This document shows, piece after piece, positions 35,619-48,058 of a stretch of 64,000 nt of DNA. The notes beneath the pieces are model-generated. The model was not told where the DNA came from. It searched no databases and worked only from the letters and a program-made list of their open reading frames with translations. The stretch is from Ulota crispa (lineage: Eukaryota; Streptophyta; Bryopsida; Orthotrichales; Orthotrichaceae). Positions within the stretch are counted from its first letter, which is position 1. Each line of letters starts with the position of its first letter. The translations under genes and the position numbers were made by a program. The DNA lies in assembly GCA_963920765.1 (NCBI GenBank), contig OY987249.1, positions 20,494,483-20,558,482 of the forward strand, in the 5' to 3' direction.

Positions 35619-38600
35619 ATGGCTGCGGGCGCTGCTCTCTCCGTCTCTTTCCCTTCCATTTCCTCTCCTCTTGGCGCTCCAGCTCGCTCTTTCCCTTTCC
35701 CCAACCGTCTGCAGCGTCTTGCGACCAAGAAAGCCATCGCACCTCCTGACTCAATTCGTCTTGCTGTTCGCGCTTCCTCCACTGGCGGTGGTGCAGGTTG
35801 TCTTTTCGCCCCTTGCCTCTGTTATGAGAATTTGCATGGAGTTCCTCTGATTGGTACTGAATCAATCGGCCCATCGTAGAATTGTATCAACTCTCGTGTG
35901 CACGATTATCTGCGCTGCTCTGCGGCTCTTTGTCCGAATTTGACCTCAATGATCTCTCAACTTCGAATCTGTCATCTTTCGTGTTAATTATATGTTTGTC
36001 TGCTAGCAATCTCCTTCTTGTGTCGTCGTACAAATGAGTACTGGATGTGTGGATTCTTGGTGTCGAAATCCTTCTCGACCCCAAATTTGTTAGCTCTTGC
36101 TTTGCAGCAGACATACTGTTTAAAATGGTCACTGCTTTGGTAGTTTGTCAACAACCTTGCGAGGATTTTGAATACTGAGTGGATCATGCGTGTCTGAATT
36201 CTCAGTTATACCACGTGTCATTCTCCTGGAGGCATTTGAGGAGTGGTGATGGGTTGTCACTTTCATGGGCACCACACGCGTTGGTGTGATTTTATGGGAA
36301 ACAAGCCTAGGGTTTAAATTTAGGTTCCGGGTTTCGCTTGATTGAGCTGGTGCCTCAAATACTAGGCTGGACTGTATGCAGCGTGCAGCGTGCAGCATGC
36401 TTGTGTCTGTAGACGCGGTTCTGTGTCTGAAAATTTGTGCGGAATCGCACTGCAAATAACGTGGTGGTGGTCATGGGCTTTGCAGCTGCAACTGTAGATG
36501 TGCCGCCTAACTCGTCTAACTGGAGAAAGAAGGCCAAACCCATCAAACCTGGATCTACGTATCCTGCAAAGGATCACTGCAGGTATGATTCGATACTTCG
36601 GTGTTGGTGGTGCTTGAAATTTTGCCGCATTTATGACATGTGATATCAAGAGTATGTTTTATAACATGTAATACATAATCTGGTGGTTGTGGTTGGCAGC
36701 CAATGTGGACTTTGTGATACATACTATATTGCTCACGTAAAGAATGCTTGTGCTTTTATTGGGGATGGCATGTCGAGAATAGAGGTAACCTTCTGACCAG
36801 TCCTTTTTCGTTTTTCCTGTGGATCTGGTGCTAGGAAGTTGGACACGTTTGCAGCCGATGAATTTTCTCTGATGATTCTATCGGTTTAGGACATGGTACA
36901 CGTCTTGATTCAGTGGCGCTTGAATACTGATTTAATTCAACAGGACCTGGAGCCAATTGTTCATGGACGCGGACGCAATCCAGAGACGATGGATGACTTG
37001 TTTTTTGGAGTGCATGACGAGATGCTGTATGCACGCAAAACAGAGCCCCTTGCAGGTACTCTAATCTTCCTGTTGCTGTTGTTGTTTCCGCACCAGAATC
37101 CTTTTTGGCAGCGATAGTGAGTTTGTTATAAGATCTCCATAACATCACCGTTGAGATCCATGCGATAATTGGACAAATTTTAGTCCTGAGTTGGTTTCTT
37201 TGAACACATATGAAAAATTTCACACTTATTGACTCCTTTTACACGTTTTGTATTCTCTTTTTCAGACTTCTTGGGATTTGTTATTAAGTCATAATATGAA
37301 GATGATGATGCAAATGCAATTCCCTTTTGAGAGGCTTTAGTCTCTAATATAAACCAAATCTTTCTGCTCCTTTTGGTTTTGTTTATGTAATGAAATGCTG
37401 AAAGAAATTTTTTTCTAAAGGATGTAGCTCACAGTGGTGCTCTGTTTATCGTTGTCACTTTTGGAAGGTGCTCAATGGACGGGCATCGTGACAAGCATTG
37501 CAATGGAGATGTTGCGATCAGATAAAGTCGATGCTGTCATTTGTGTGCAGAGGTGAAGATCCTTTACCAGCTCATTATGATGTATTTATTGAACTCGTTG
37601 CTATATTGCGTCGTATCCTGGGCAGGATGCATGTCATATTGAGTATAGGCAATACAAGTGTTTTTTAGTTTGTTTGTTTTATCATCAGGCATTTCAGAAA
37701 TTTCTTTAATTTTATATTTTAAAGATATTGTGCCCATTACAGTGTTGCTGATAATATACGCTCAAATACCTTTGCAGTGATCCGGAAGATAGATTCAAAC
37801 CTGTGCCAGTCCTTGCCAGGTATGTCTCTTCCGACCTTATTCAGGTCAAGTCAATTCTTTACTTCTTGCAATCTTTTATCTTGTCTTTCTTGAGAGTAGA
37901 GGAGGGTTCTTCAATGACATCTTGACTTATTTTGTTTCCGTTGCTAACGGATGTTGGATTGAAAATGGAACTTTTCTCAAACAGAGGCATTCACAAGCCT
38001 AATTTTTTGTTTTCTGACAGGACTCCAGAGGAGGTGTTAGCTGCAAGGGGGGTGAAACCAACTCTATCACCAAATCTCAATACGTTGGCATTGGTTGAGG
38101 TGATCTACTTTGTCTTGCATGTAAAGTACTGCAGTTTTCATCGGATTGGTGCTTTAGGTGTGCTCGTTGTCCTTTAATTATGCTTGTTCGATAGGCAAAA
38201 ATGTTTTATGGACCCTTTTATGAAAAGTCAGGATCCTGTATAGTGCAGGCAGCTGGAGTAAAGCGTCTACTATTCTGTGGTGTAGGATGTCAAGTTCAAG
38301 GTATGTCCTTTGGCATGACTGTTCGTGGCTCAAGTAGGAAATACATATGTGTTTTAGGTCATTGCTCTGTGGCACGAGAGTAACAGAATCTCACCATTCT
38401 AATATTCTAAAAATCCAGCCAATCTCATTAACTACAAATCTCTCGGAGTATTGCTGTCTATTGTGAACGATTTTTGCGGAATCTGGAGAGCATTCCCTCA
38501 GTCATGTGTCCTGATATGAAAGCTAAACCTTAAATTATAGTCAGCCGAGAGTGTTCCACAGGTTAGTCTTGTCGATAGTAGTGGAATGTCCATCTAGAAC

Positions 38601-41600
38601 GTATTGGCATATGTATCTGCATTCAAATTGATAGTCGTATCGTCCCTGGTTTTGATGAATCTGCTTCGCATTTTCGTGGGAATGCTACTCATCTCTATGA
38701 TGTCTAATTGCAGCTCTAAGAAATGTTGAAAAGCATCTGGGGTTGGAAAAGCTTTACGTCCTTGGCACAAATTGTGGTAAGTTTGCATAAAGCTTGTCCT
38801 GAAAATTTAATGCTCTTTCATGTGGCATTTACAGTGGACCAGAAGTGGCTTTGACGCTGCTGAAGACTCTCATGTTGTGTGTCTCTGTTGGGGACAGATG
38901 TTTCAAGATCCTCTAATGGTGTATTGTATGTATGTGAGTGACAGTGGACAATGGGCCCAGACAGGGACTTGACAAATTTCTGAAAGCAGCCAGCGATGAC
39001 CCGGACACAGTTCTTCATTATGAGTTTATGCAAGACTACAAGGTACTCGGCGGGGGGCTTGCGGCGGTTGTGTGGCAGGGCTGCTTTTCTGCGCCCGCTC
39101 ATTGTCTCCAATGTGTAATAAGCGGGTTGGTTTATTAATACCAGGCTTTTGTTGTTCCTTGGCAGGTTCACCTTAAGCATTTGGATGGCCGTAATGAAGA
39201 GGTAATTTAGTAGCCAAAATGCCTTGGTTTTTGCAGCGTAAACTTTATGATAAATGTTCCACGTACATGTGTTTCTTTAGTATTTTAAAATTTCTGTTCT
39301 TGCTTCCGCTTTACGACTTTAAGATCCATCTACACTTTCACAACCGAAAAGTTTGGTAAATTCTTGGAATCCGAATCATGTCCAGGTACCCTACTTCTGT
39401 TTGCCAGCTGACGAATTGACTGACGTAATCGCACCCTCATGTTACAGGTGATGTTTCTTTTGAAAGTTTGTACGGTGCGTGATGGTTTCCGTTGTTTTGC
39501 TTTAACCGGTCCGCATTGGGGTTTTGTTATGAAGTTTTGGCTTTTTTTCCTTGTAGTTTGAGTGCTTTGTTTGTGAATGCATATGCGTGGTAGTATACGG
39601 ACCTTCTTGTGCTAGTTTTTAAGATCTGTCGAATGCTTGCCAGTATTTTAATGTCTGACGTTTTTCAACATCACTGGGCTGTTTGAATCCTTGCAGTTGC
39701 TTCGACTACACTAATGGCCTGGCTGTGAGTAGTCTCTTTCCATCCTCTTGGTACCTCTGCTTTAATAAGCTATTGGTTATTTGATCAAAGTTCCCTTGTG
39801 TACAAGATTTTCATCTCGTGAAGGTAGCCCATTTTACCCATTCATGCTCTCGCTTCAGCTTTTTTCGTTGCTGACTTCATGTATATGGTATAGGATTTAG
39901 TGGTGGGGTACATGGGAGTGCCTAAATATCCAGGAGTGCCGATGACGCGACATCCTCAGTACGTCACTGTCAGGTTTGTGCTTCCAATTCTTCACCTTGC
40001 TGGCTACAAGTAGCTCAGCTGAGAAACATTTCGTGGATGGTGTCTTTTGGTACTAGATTCAGCTCAATCATGTTGTTAAACCGGATGCTCTTGGACAAGT
40101 AATGCACTATACTTGTTGAGCAGTTAACTGGTCGTAGCTCTCTGTTCCTGGCTGAGCAAGGATTGTTCTCGACTGGTGCAGAAACGATCGAGGCAAAGAG
40201 ATGCTAGACCTCGTTAGACCTCTCTTGGACGTAACACCAACAATCAGCAGTGTATGTCCAGCCAATCTCTTCTGTATTATGCGGAGATATGGCTCTAGTA
40301 CTAATATAGCAGCAGCAGATTTTTTTCTACTGGAGCTTATAACTATTGCAGTGTGGGGTACTAATTTCACCCGTGTTTCTATGAGTAGCATGTCCGGCTG
40401 AAGATTTCTAGAAAATGGTCATTGCTCTGCAATTACCACTAATACACATCAGACTGGTTGATTTTTATTATGCTTGGTATGCTTGAAGGATAGACGTCGA
40501 TTATATTGTTGTTGCTCGTGCAGGGAACCAGGGGTCCTTTTGTGATGGAAACAGTGAAAGCCGACGATAAAGCTAAACTAGGTGGGTTGTTCATTTTGTA
40601 GAAAATGATTACGTTCATGTTCATTTGAAGTAGAAAACTGCAGAATGCCCCTTGCACAGTTTGTTACATCGCCCATTAGAGTGAGATTAAGGCCTAATTT
40701 TACTGCAGTACCATTGTATTAGAGCTAGCTGGATTAATTCAGTATATGGCAACCTTCTTCAGTCTCAAGTGATTATTTTTTGTCATATGATTGGTATTGA
40801 ATTTGCTTGTTTGACTGAGGACAATGGAGAATATATCTTCTTAAGATCTGAGTATGATTGTTTTGTGGTATGCGTGGGCGATGGGTTGCAGGCAAAACGA
40901 AAACAAAACCAGCACCAAGATTTGTGGGCAACATTATTGCTTGGCTTCTCGAACTGGTGTGTTCCTTACTTAAAGCTGATGGATTTTGTTGCGCTGTGAT
41001 TTAGGATATGAGCCGCTGTGGACTGAGTATAGAGAGTTCTCGGTTTGGTTATTGCTAAACCTGTACGAAGCTCGTGAGGTGTGTGGGTTCATTGTTTTCG
41101 AGGTTTTACGGATCCTCAACGATTCTCTCTGTTATGATAAAACATATTGGCATTTGCAGGTAGGACCGAAGGGTTTGGAGTTTGGTCGGTATTCTTTGGA
41201 CTACCACAACATACGCAACTACCTTCATGTGCACCGAGCGTGGGGAAAGACGAGGTAGAATACCATCGAAGATCACATTAGATGCTTTGACAATTTCTAT
41301 GAATTTCTTATGTATTATGTATCATCATGATCAAGACATTACAGCTTGTTTTGATGTTTGAGGATTTTCGTATTGGACACTTGCTCTACTCCTGACTTGC
41401 AAAGGTCTGGACTGTCAGAAGTTCCTGAAATTTCTTCGCAATTCTACGTGGACAGTACAAGCGCAACTATGGAATTAACCATGTGTTCTGTTTGGCGGGT
41501 ACAGAGCTGACCAACACATGCCATCTTATGCAAAGAAATTGGTATCATTGTACAACAAAAACGGGGAAATTGACAAGATTCTCAATGATAGCGGCAGTAG

Positions 41601-41607
41601 CAAGTGA
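35619..41607 (+). CDS. HCAR: 7-hydroxymethyl chlorophyll a reductase, chloroplastic
   Basis: This enzyme reduces 7-hydroxymethyl chlorophyll a to chlorophyll a with ferredoxin, the last step of chlorophyll b-to-a conversion in plastids. The model has 19 exons: 35619-35796, 36486-36582, 36700-36784, 36944-37055, 37468-37552, 37778-37819, 38021-38099, 38249-38300, 38714-38776, 38945-39042, 39166-39201, 39386-39447, 39697-39724, 39894-39973, 40182-40251, 40524-40581, 40892-40956, 41160-41254, 41505-41607. All introns are GT-AG and the product is 495 aa, slightly longer than the Arabidopsis protein. Residues 1 to about 55 are a Ser/Ala/Arg-rich transit peptide. Cys91, 94, 97 and 109 (DHCSQCGLC...NAC) form a 4Fe-4S motif. 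Cys240 (GVGCQVQ), Cys264, Cys328 and Cys331 (PSCYSC) are family-conserved and probably include ligands of a second cluster. Motifs LYVLGTNCVDNG, LHYEFMQDYKV, VGYMGVPKY and GPKGLEF support the FrhB/HCAR family. Exon 8 may begin further upstream at 38195. The gene converges with the LAZ1-like gene. Confidence 0.95.
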
Positions 41608-42052
41608 GATCCGGTGACGACAGAGTTTCGGATCGTCGGTTGTGTCAGATGTAAATAGATACAGGTGCTTGAGTTGGTAGGAGGATTAGTTTCAGGGGGA
41701 TTGGAATTATTTATCACGCCGACTAGGGAGGCGACGTGTGATAGCATAGTTTTTGATCAAGTGCAAAGGACACAGTTTTGGTAGTGTACATGCATTAGGA
41801 GAGAGAGAGGGAAAGGAAACTAGTAAAGATCGGGGACACAGCCGCCAACATGGCAGGGAGGTGACTTGAGTGCTTCCACTTGGAATGAAAGAAGAATCAT
41901 CATCATCTAAAAGACTAGCTGCGTGGCGTATTAGACAGGATGTCGGAATGTCATGATCATGGAAGGGGATTGGAGTGATGCAAATCAAGAAGGGGAAGGA
42001 AAGGAGGGGCGGAAGTGGGAGGGAAAGGAGAAAGAGACAGAGACAGAGCTAA
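41608..42052. other. Shared 3' region of two convergent genes
   Basis: 445 bp between the HCAR stop (plus) and the LAZ1-like stop (minus). It is purine-rich on the plus strand from 41,790. It should hold both 3' UTRs, which may overlap. No canonical AATAAA was seen close to either stop. Confidence 0.5.
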
Positions 42053-44555
42053 TCACCGTTGAATGAACCCCTCGGAATACTCCTCATTTTCGCCGCCGAT
42101 GTCGATGGTGTCCATGAGAGGGCCATGTTCCGACGCTCGTCGGTCGGTCAGTTTGGTTAACTCGGTGGCCTCGTCGTCGCCAGAATTACTGCTTTCGCGA
42201 CGACTGTCCACGCCAATGCGGTTGCCAGCCTTTCGGGAGCGACTGTCCCATGGCCGATAGAGATGAGCTGCGGCAGAAGAGCCGGGGTTGAGGGGGAGAG
42301 CTGCGGGGCTGGGCGGGGCGCGGGGATTGAAGTCGTTGTTCTTGTAGTCGGAGATGCTTAAGGAACTGGGGCCAGCACTCGAAGGGGGCCTCAAGTGCTG
42401 CTGGGACCATTCAGCTGCTGCAGAAGCGTGGCTGCGAGGGTCAGGCAGACCTGCCACCAGCTGGCCCACTGTGGGCGGACTCCGGCGAGAAGCGGTAACT
42501 GGCTGCATGGAGGGCGGCCTGTCGTGCGACCCCGCCTCCATGGCTGCCCGGACACCCGCTCCAGCAGCTCCGGGTTCCACCAAACTTGGGGGCCGTGAGG
42601 ACAGCGAGTCCCGCACCACTTGCAGCTCTTGGCCGGGGCCTGTGGGCACAAAGCTGCGCACTCGGTGGCGCTGCGGAGCGTCTTGGCTGCCATCGCTGTA
42701 CAGCACATACTCGTGGTAGGCTGGTGCAAACTGCACACCGCACGCATGCATGATTGTCATGAGCAGAGCAGAGCAGAGCAGTGCATGTGCGCTAGCACAT
42801 ATTGTCATGTTCATTGTTTTTTCACCCGACCTTTGTACATTTCTTTCAGTATTTGTTGAACTCTTGTAGTCTTCTCTTATCCCGGTCTGGTGGTGGTTAT
42901 AGTATTAGCAGTAGCAGTAGTAGTGCACCTGATGCATTGTGTCGTACACCAGATCTGAGAAGTTGAGTGCGTGCAAAATGCTATGTGCCAGGTTTCCTTG
43001 GCCATTGACGTTCGTCTCAGCATAGACGCTGTATGGGAATGCATACAAGTGTCCCAGGGCTGCAAACAGCATCTCCACACAGATTGTAATGTTTTGCACA
43101 TCCAAGGCCTCTTGCGCTGTCCTAATCACCCCTCCGCTTGCCAGCAGTGCAATTACTACCCCCTGCATGCATGCCAGTCTCTGTGCTATCAGTTTCTGCA
43201 TACTTTGCTCTCTACCATCTGCAGCATGTCAAACCTGTGGCACTGTGCCGTGCATGCCCTGTAAACACTTATGGATGGCATCTGTTCATTATGCATATAT
43301 TTATAGTTGATTGTTCATGTATTTGAAGGTAGTCGTACTTGCCAGTAGGTCAAGAAGACAATTGATTTGATGATGAGAAACTTGGGCAGTGGATGGAATG
43401 GCTGCAACATGTCTTTACATGCCACGTAGAACAGTACTAACGCCGCCAGTGCCAGTGTATATGAAAATGTGTACACAATGGTGACATACAAGTAGCCATT
43501 CGTTGTGGAGAAGCTTGCGTCGTTATATATGCCCGACACATAGAGCATCAGTGTTGCTCCAACCAGCAATGGCTTCAGTATCACAAACTGAAGCACCCCT
43601 CGCTTACAGCGCCGTATGAACACCCTGTCAGTACATGCATCCACATTATTGCCTGCAAATTATAAAGTGCATTGCGTGGCGTCCACCTTGTGAATATACT
43701 TTTAATAATTCTGTGATAAATCATTGGCTCATTGCTGTAAATTGAAACTGACAGAAGAGTTGGCAATTCAAAGGAAAATGGTGCATAGATAGCTGTACCC
43801 ATCCAGGGGGATGGCATCACAACAACAAGTCATAAGGTGCCAAGAAGGCTTTATATAGCGGCCTTGCAAACTGGTGGCCACTGCTCCTGGGCCTCCAATA
43901 AACGCCACACACAACGACAAGAAGTTGTAAATCACCCATGCTTCATATCTGCTTCAAAAACCACACAAACTCAATCAATTAGTCCCTTCTGTAAGTAGTT
44001 GCTGTGATGATTTGCAAGCCCTTCCAAGTGTGCATAACACCCTAGGGTTTGTTAGACAAAATTTCTGCATATCTGCCAGCATGATTCATGGTGAATTTAT
44101 GTGGTACTTGCATTCCACATATGGAGTTGAAATAGATTGCTTCCTTTGGTCTAACCAATGCCAGAAAAGACATGATCCCATAAACCTGCATAGCAATAAG
44201 TCCATCAAAATAGCTCAATCAACTAAAAATATATCAAGACAGAATCATGTGGAATAGGTAGTGTTGGGAGTGGTATTGTTACAAATTTGTGCAAGGTTTA
44301 GGAGCACCACAAATTTGGGTTGCAAGCAAACTTTAAACAAGTGTCAATACCAATAATTGCACAATATGATGTAAAAGTGAAAATCCATGGGATGAACATG
44401 TATGATACATGGATCATAAAGATGATGCGAACACTGTAGCGCTGGAATAAGGGCTCAGTGTAGTTGCGAAGATGCTTATAAATATGCCATGTTGCTATAG
44501 CACTTGCAACTATTGTGCAACCTCCAGCAAGTGCCACCTCACCCTTTCCAGGCAT
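42053..44555 (-). CDS. LAZ1-like / TMEM184 (DUF300) multi-pass membrane protein
   Basis: This belongs to the DUF300 family (plant LAZ1, animal TMEM184 and organic solute transporter alpha). Plant members act at the vacuolar membrane and LAZ1 affects programmed cell death; the role of this copy is inferred only from the family. Exons in transcript order: 44409-44555, 44112-44185, 43799-43948, 43339-43624, 42929-43162, 42053-42730; 522 aa. Seven hydrophobic segments fit the family, at about residues 5-25, 43-62, 76-98, 135-158, 168-195, 203-228 and 238-263. Family motifs are NYTEP..QRY.VRIIFM, VYGIMSFLAL, YEAWVIYNFLSLC, FIRRCKRG.LQFVILKP, FYVACKD.LQPF and KSIVFLTYWQG. The last exon encodes a cytosolic, low-complexity Pro/Ser-rich tail of about 225 residues, acidic at its end. 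Intron 2 needs a GC donor (AT|GCAAGT). The start is the first ATG after an in-frame stop at 44568-44570. It diverges from the SWSAP1-like gene. Confidence 0.92.
44112..44117 (-). other. Exon 2 end before a non-canonical GC-AG intron
   Basis: On the minus strand exon 2 ends ...TGTGGAAT and the intron starts GCAAGT (44106-44111). Only this junction keeps the frame: SIC-G-I-YEAWVIY. The nearby GT (GTACCA) would be in phase 0 and read ATA TGA, a stop, at the next exon. The acceptor shows a tandem AG option 3 bp apart near 43,949-43,952. Confidence 0.75.
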
Positions 44556-45971
44556 CCCAAAATCTTGTTAATTTGCTTTGGCTGCTCTTATTCCACCTTC
44601 AATCACTTCTCCACCCACAAGTTGTTGATTGTGGAGCATTAGGTCAACTGTCTCTCCTTTCCTTCCTTCTACATGTTCATTATTCTTGCTCTACACAGCA
44701 AATTGATATCATGGATTTTATTCTCCATATATTAAGTGGACAATTTTCCAATGCTTTGCTGACTATAGGCATGGTTCTAGACCACTCCTTCTATTGAGAA
44801 AACTCTAGTAAGTAAGAAATGTGCCATGACAAATTGCTTTTCAAATTACAAGTAAGAGAAAAGAGATTAACCCTAATATCTATCAGTTGTTTGCAAGCAC
44901 AAAAGAGGCTAGAAAACATGCTCTAATTGCTATGTAATATGTTGAGGCAGAATATATATCAGATCCACAGATGAATGTAAGGTATTGTACTCTTATAGAA
45001 ACTCAAGATTGTCAAATACATTACATATGAACGATTATGTGAACTCAGTATGGAATATCATGAAATTAGGATGAAGAAACTTAAAATGTCTAAAATGTGC
45101 TTATCAACAAGGGAAGAGGACTCAAGTAAATTGTTTAGCAAAGAAATAAGCAATTGTAGCATGGACCTTACTATTCATTTAATTTAGGACAATAATAAAA
45201 TTGGGTGAGATGGAAGTGATGGTGAAGAAAAGGGATAGAGTCAAGAGATGTTTTTTTTATAAGAAGTGAGCTGGAATACATATTGGAAAATTACAAGGGA
45301 GGTCTAAAGGAAGAGCACATATTACCATACGTGAACAAGACAATTTTCAATTAAAAGATGTCCTGAAGGCACTTCTGTAACAAACATTTGAACGTGATAT
45401 TTATTACGAAGTTGTGAAGATTTTGGTTAGGTCTTGTTGGCAATAGTGAATTGATTCTAGTACATTTTCATGTGAATGAACTGAACATCAGATAACCAAA
45501 CGAAGGATTTTACAACATGCTAATTACACGAATACAAAGAAATACATACGTTTGAAGTTGCATTTGGGGTTAGGGTTGCTGTTAGGGGTAGCCAGTGCCC
45601 TCATGAAAGGTCCGGAGAACAACCGGAAATCTGAAGCCGGAATGTAAGTTATGAGGGGGATGGATCTGGGGTTGAGTCAAAGCGCAAGCCTCAGCGGATA
45701 ATTTGTATCGGAGAGGAGGGAGATATAACGGTACGCGCTCAATCGCAGAGCGGCAGGCGGATGGTCCGCAACGAGATCTAGCATGCAACATTCTTTTTGT
45801 GCAGGAATTTCGAAACGCAAGGCTTGCAGATGAGGCGATCTGCTTGTGCTCGATTTTGTCGTGCCATGTGCATACCGTGGTGCAGGGCGCGTCTGTCACT
45901 GAGTCACTCCCCCCTGGACTACCATTGGGTTGCCTTTTCTCGACCTAATTGCTGGGCTTTCCCTGCCAGCC
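44556..45971. other. Intergenic region between two divergent genes
   Basis: The first 1 kb is AT-rich and empty. From about 45,600 the GC content rises towards the SWSAP1-like start, suggesting that gene's promoter and leader. No TATA box can be assigned with confidence. Confidence 0.5.
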
Positions 45972-48058
45972 ATGTCCACGTCTTCTGAAGATGAAGGCGA
46001 CCGAGTGTTTGAAGAGCCTGGAGGTTCTGGAGGAGGAGGACTGGGCAGTCCACAGCAGCAGCTTCTGCTGCACCCAAGCATTGCTCTTCCTGATCTCTTC
46101 TTTGATTTTGCCTCTCCCTCCCCTCCCATCTCGTCATCCCCAGGCTGCCGAGCTCTCGTCTCGGGGCCTCCCGCTTGGTCAGTCTTCCTTTCTTTCTTCA
46201 ATCCCCTCTACCGGTCCCCAGGTTCATTGTACTGCCGTTCCTCTACCGTCGTCATGAGTTTCACATGCAGGATCATGTGTCGATTCTCGCGCTCTATGTT
46301 TCTATCGGAGTGTATCTTTCTCTGTCTCTGTCTCTCTTCCTCTCTGGTTTTTTTTATACGAGCCTCTTTAACCCATACCCCGCCCCGTGCAAGGTGTTCG
46401 GGTGTTACCACGCTTACAAATGCTGTGTGGGGATTATGTTTATGCAGTGGAAAGACCTCCTTACTGCTGCAATTTGCTTACAATTGTGCCAGAGAGGACT
46501 CTTCTTCCTTTGTCACCTTCCTCTGCAAACCTTGCTCTCTTGATGACAACCCTCCATGCTTGTCTCAGGTCAGATTCCGGCTTCTGGTAAAATCTTAATG
46601 ATAATTACTTTACGATAGTGACAATCTGACTCCAGCCTGCATACTGTATTTTGACCCTACCTCGTCCACTTTCTGGCTCAACCTGCGAGTGTCTCTACGT
46701 TTGGTTGTTGAGGAGTGTGCATGGGACCCACAATCTGGCAATTGTGAGATTACTTTTCGAAACTTTTGATTTTTAAAGAATCGAACAGAGTGCTGAAATG
46801 GTGATTGCAGGCTGCGGATGCGGAATCGGATGCATTTGCAAGAATTACCATAAAGTAAGTCGTCATCGACCTTAAAAGGGTTTGCAGTTCGTGTATCCCG
46901 TGCTGATGTCATTTGGTTTGAATGCTCATTGCAGAGCAGCTTCAGTAGCACAAGAATACCACGTTTGTTGAGACTTCACCAGCATATTTTAGGAAGCTTG
47001 ATAGAGAGGAGCTAGACTCATGGCTGAGACCAGGATTTCTCTCTGCAGGTACATACATGACGACGAAGATCTCCGAAAATACTTGGCTGCCTTTCATCTC
47101 CAAACATCCTTTCCAAGAGCTGTTATCATTGATGACTTTTTTGACTTGTTTAATGAAAGGTGGGTGACCCTGACCTTGACCTTGCTCGTCACAAAAACCG
47201 AAACCAAAGCGTGCCACACTGTAACAAAAGGCTTGTCCTGACATACTGCACGACCATGCGGATTTTTCCCCAAATATTACAGGTCCTGTACTGAACGCTT
47301 CGGACACATACGCCCCCGAGAGTCAGCAATGGTGAAGACCCTTGCTCTCTGTTACGACGCCATCAGTTTTGCCAAGTAAATTCAACTGCTGAACCCTGAA
47401 TCCGTCGTCATTGCCGAATTAGCATATCCCTTGGTTTCCTGCTCCTGTCCGTCATCCAAGAATTCATGTTTACTGCTTCAATCCTGCTGTCTTTTTCCAG
47501 CACTGGCAAGATAGATACATGCATAGTCGTTTGCTGGCGCCTCTGATGCACATATATGCATGCTAACATCTGTATTTGATCCTGGTAGTTACAAATGGTC
47601 ATTAAAATAAAGAAGCATGGGAAATCTGCTTTATCCATGCAGTGAAAATGGTGGAGGAGGAGCGCCATGTCATCTGTTAGTGTCAGACTCTCATGTGGGA
47701 GATGCACCACGGCTACGTTTTATTTATCAAAGATGGCTCCTTCAGATTTTGACTATCGAAGGTTCTGCTATCTTCTCTTACTGAGGACTTCTATGTTTGA
47801 CCGTCACCTGTCATCTTGTTTAATTTCCACCTTACATTACCTGCATGTTGTTATCCCGCGCTCGCTTTCGTAGTATTAGTGCTGACAGTGACATTCCTTT
47901 GTGATGGTGGGTTTGGTCATTCTGCAGCTTTAGACGATTCTATGTTCTGTGTGTCCCTTGGAAGGGATGACGATTGTCCTTCCAGCAAAATAGTCAAGGC
48001 AACATACTCGTTACCTCAAGGGCGCTTGCAACTTGATTGTATTGAAGGCCGCGTCTAG
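45972..48058 (+). CDS. RecA-fold ATPase resembling SWSAP1 (homologous recombination)
   Basis: A small P-loop ATPase of the RAD51-paralog type. Its best family match from memory is SWSAP1, the partner of the SWIM-domain protein SWS1 that promotes RAD51 function in the nucleus; that role is inferred. Exons: 45972-46177, 46448-46568, 46811-46854, 47049-47159, 47283-47375, 47643-47761, 47928-48058; all GT-AG, 274 aa. Residues 1 to about 60 are acidic then Gly/Ser/Pro-rich and probably disordered. Walker A is GPPACGKT (65-72), split between exons 1 and 2. Walker B is AVIIDD (148-153), preceded by YLAAFHLQTSFPR. A later block CHLLVSDSH is a core strand of the fold. The C-terminal YSL...G.L.LDCIEGRV completes the small domain. 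The ATG at 45972 has a good context (GCCAGCCATGT); the in-frame extension upstream has no ATG. Confidence 0.85.

Noticed and set aside
35077..35874. 265-codon minus-strand frame rich in Gly/Glu/Arg
   Set aside because: It is the antisense of the HCAR promoter minisatellite and first exon. The periodic peptide is created by the 26-bp repeat.
35117..35879. Three overlapping plus-strand frames with PALPPALPLQ repeats
   Set aside because: They are products of the same minisatellite. The frame that continues into HCAR exon 1 is accepted only from the ATG at 35619.
42354..42747. Several 100-120-codon frames on both strands
   Set aside because: They are shadows of the GC-rich last exon of the LAZ1-like gene.
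45896..46257. Frames overlapping the start of the SWSAP1-like gene
   Set aside because: Only the frame giving the Walker A motif after splicing is supported.
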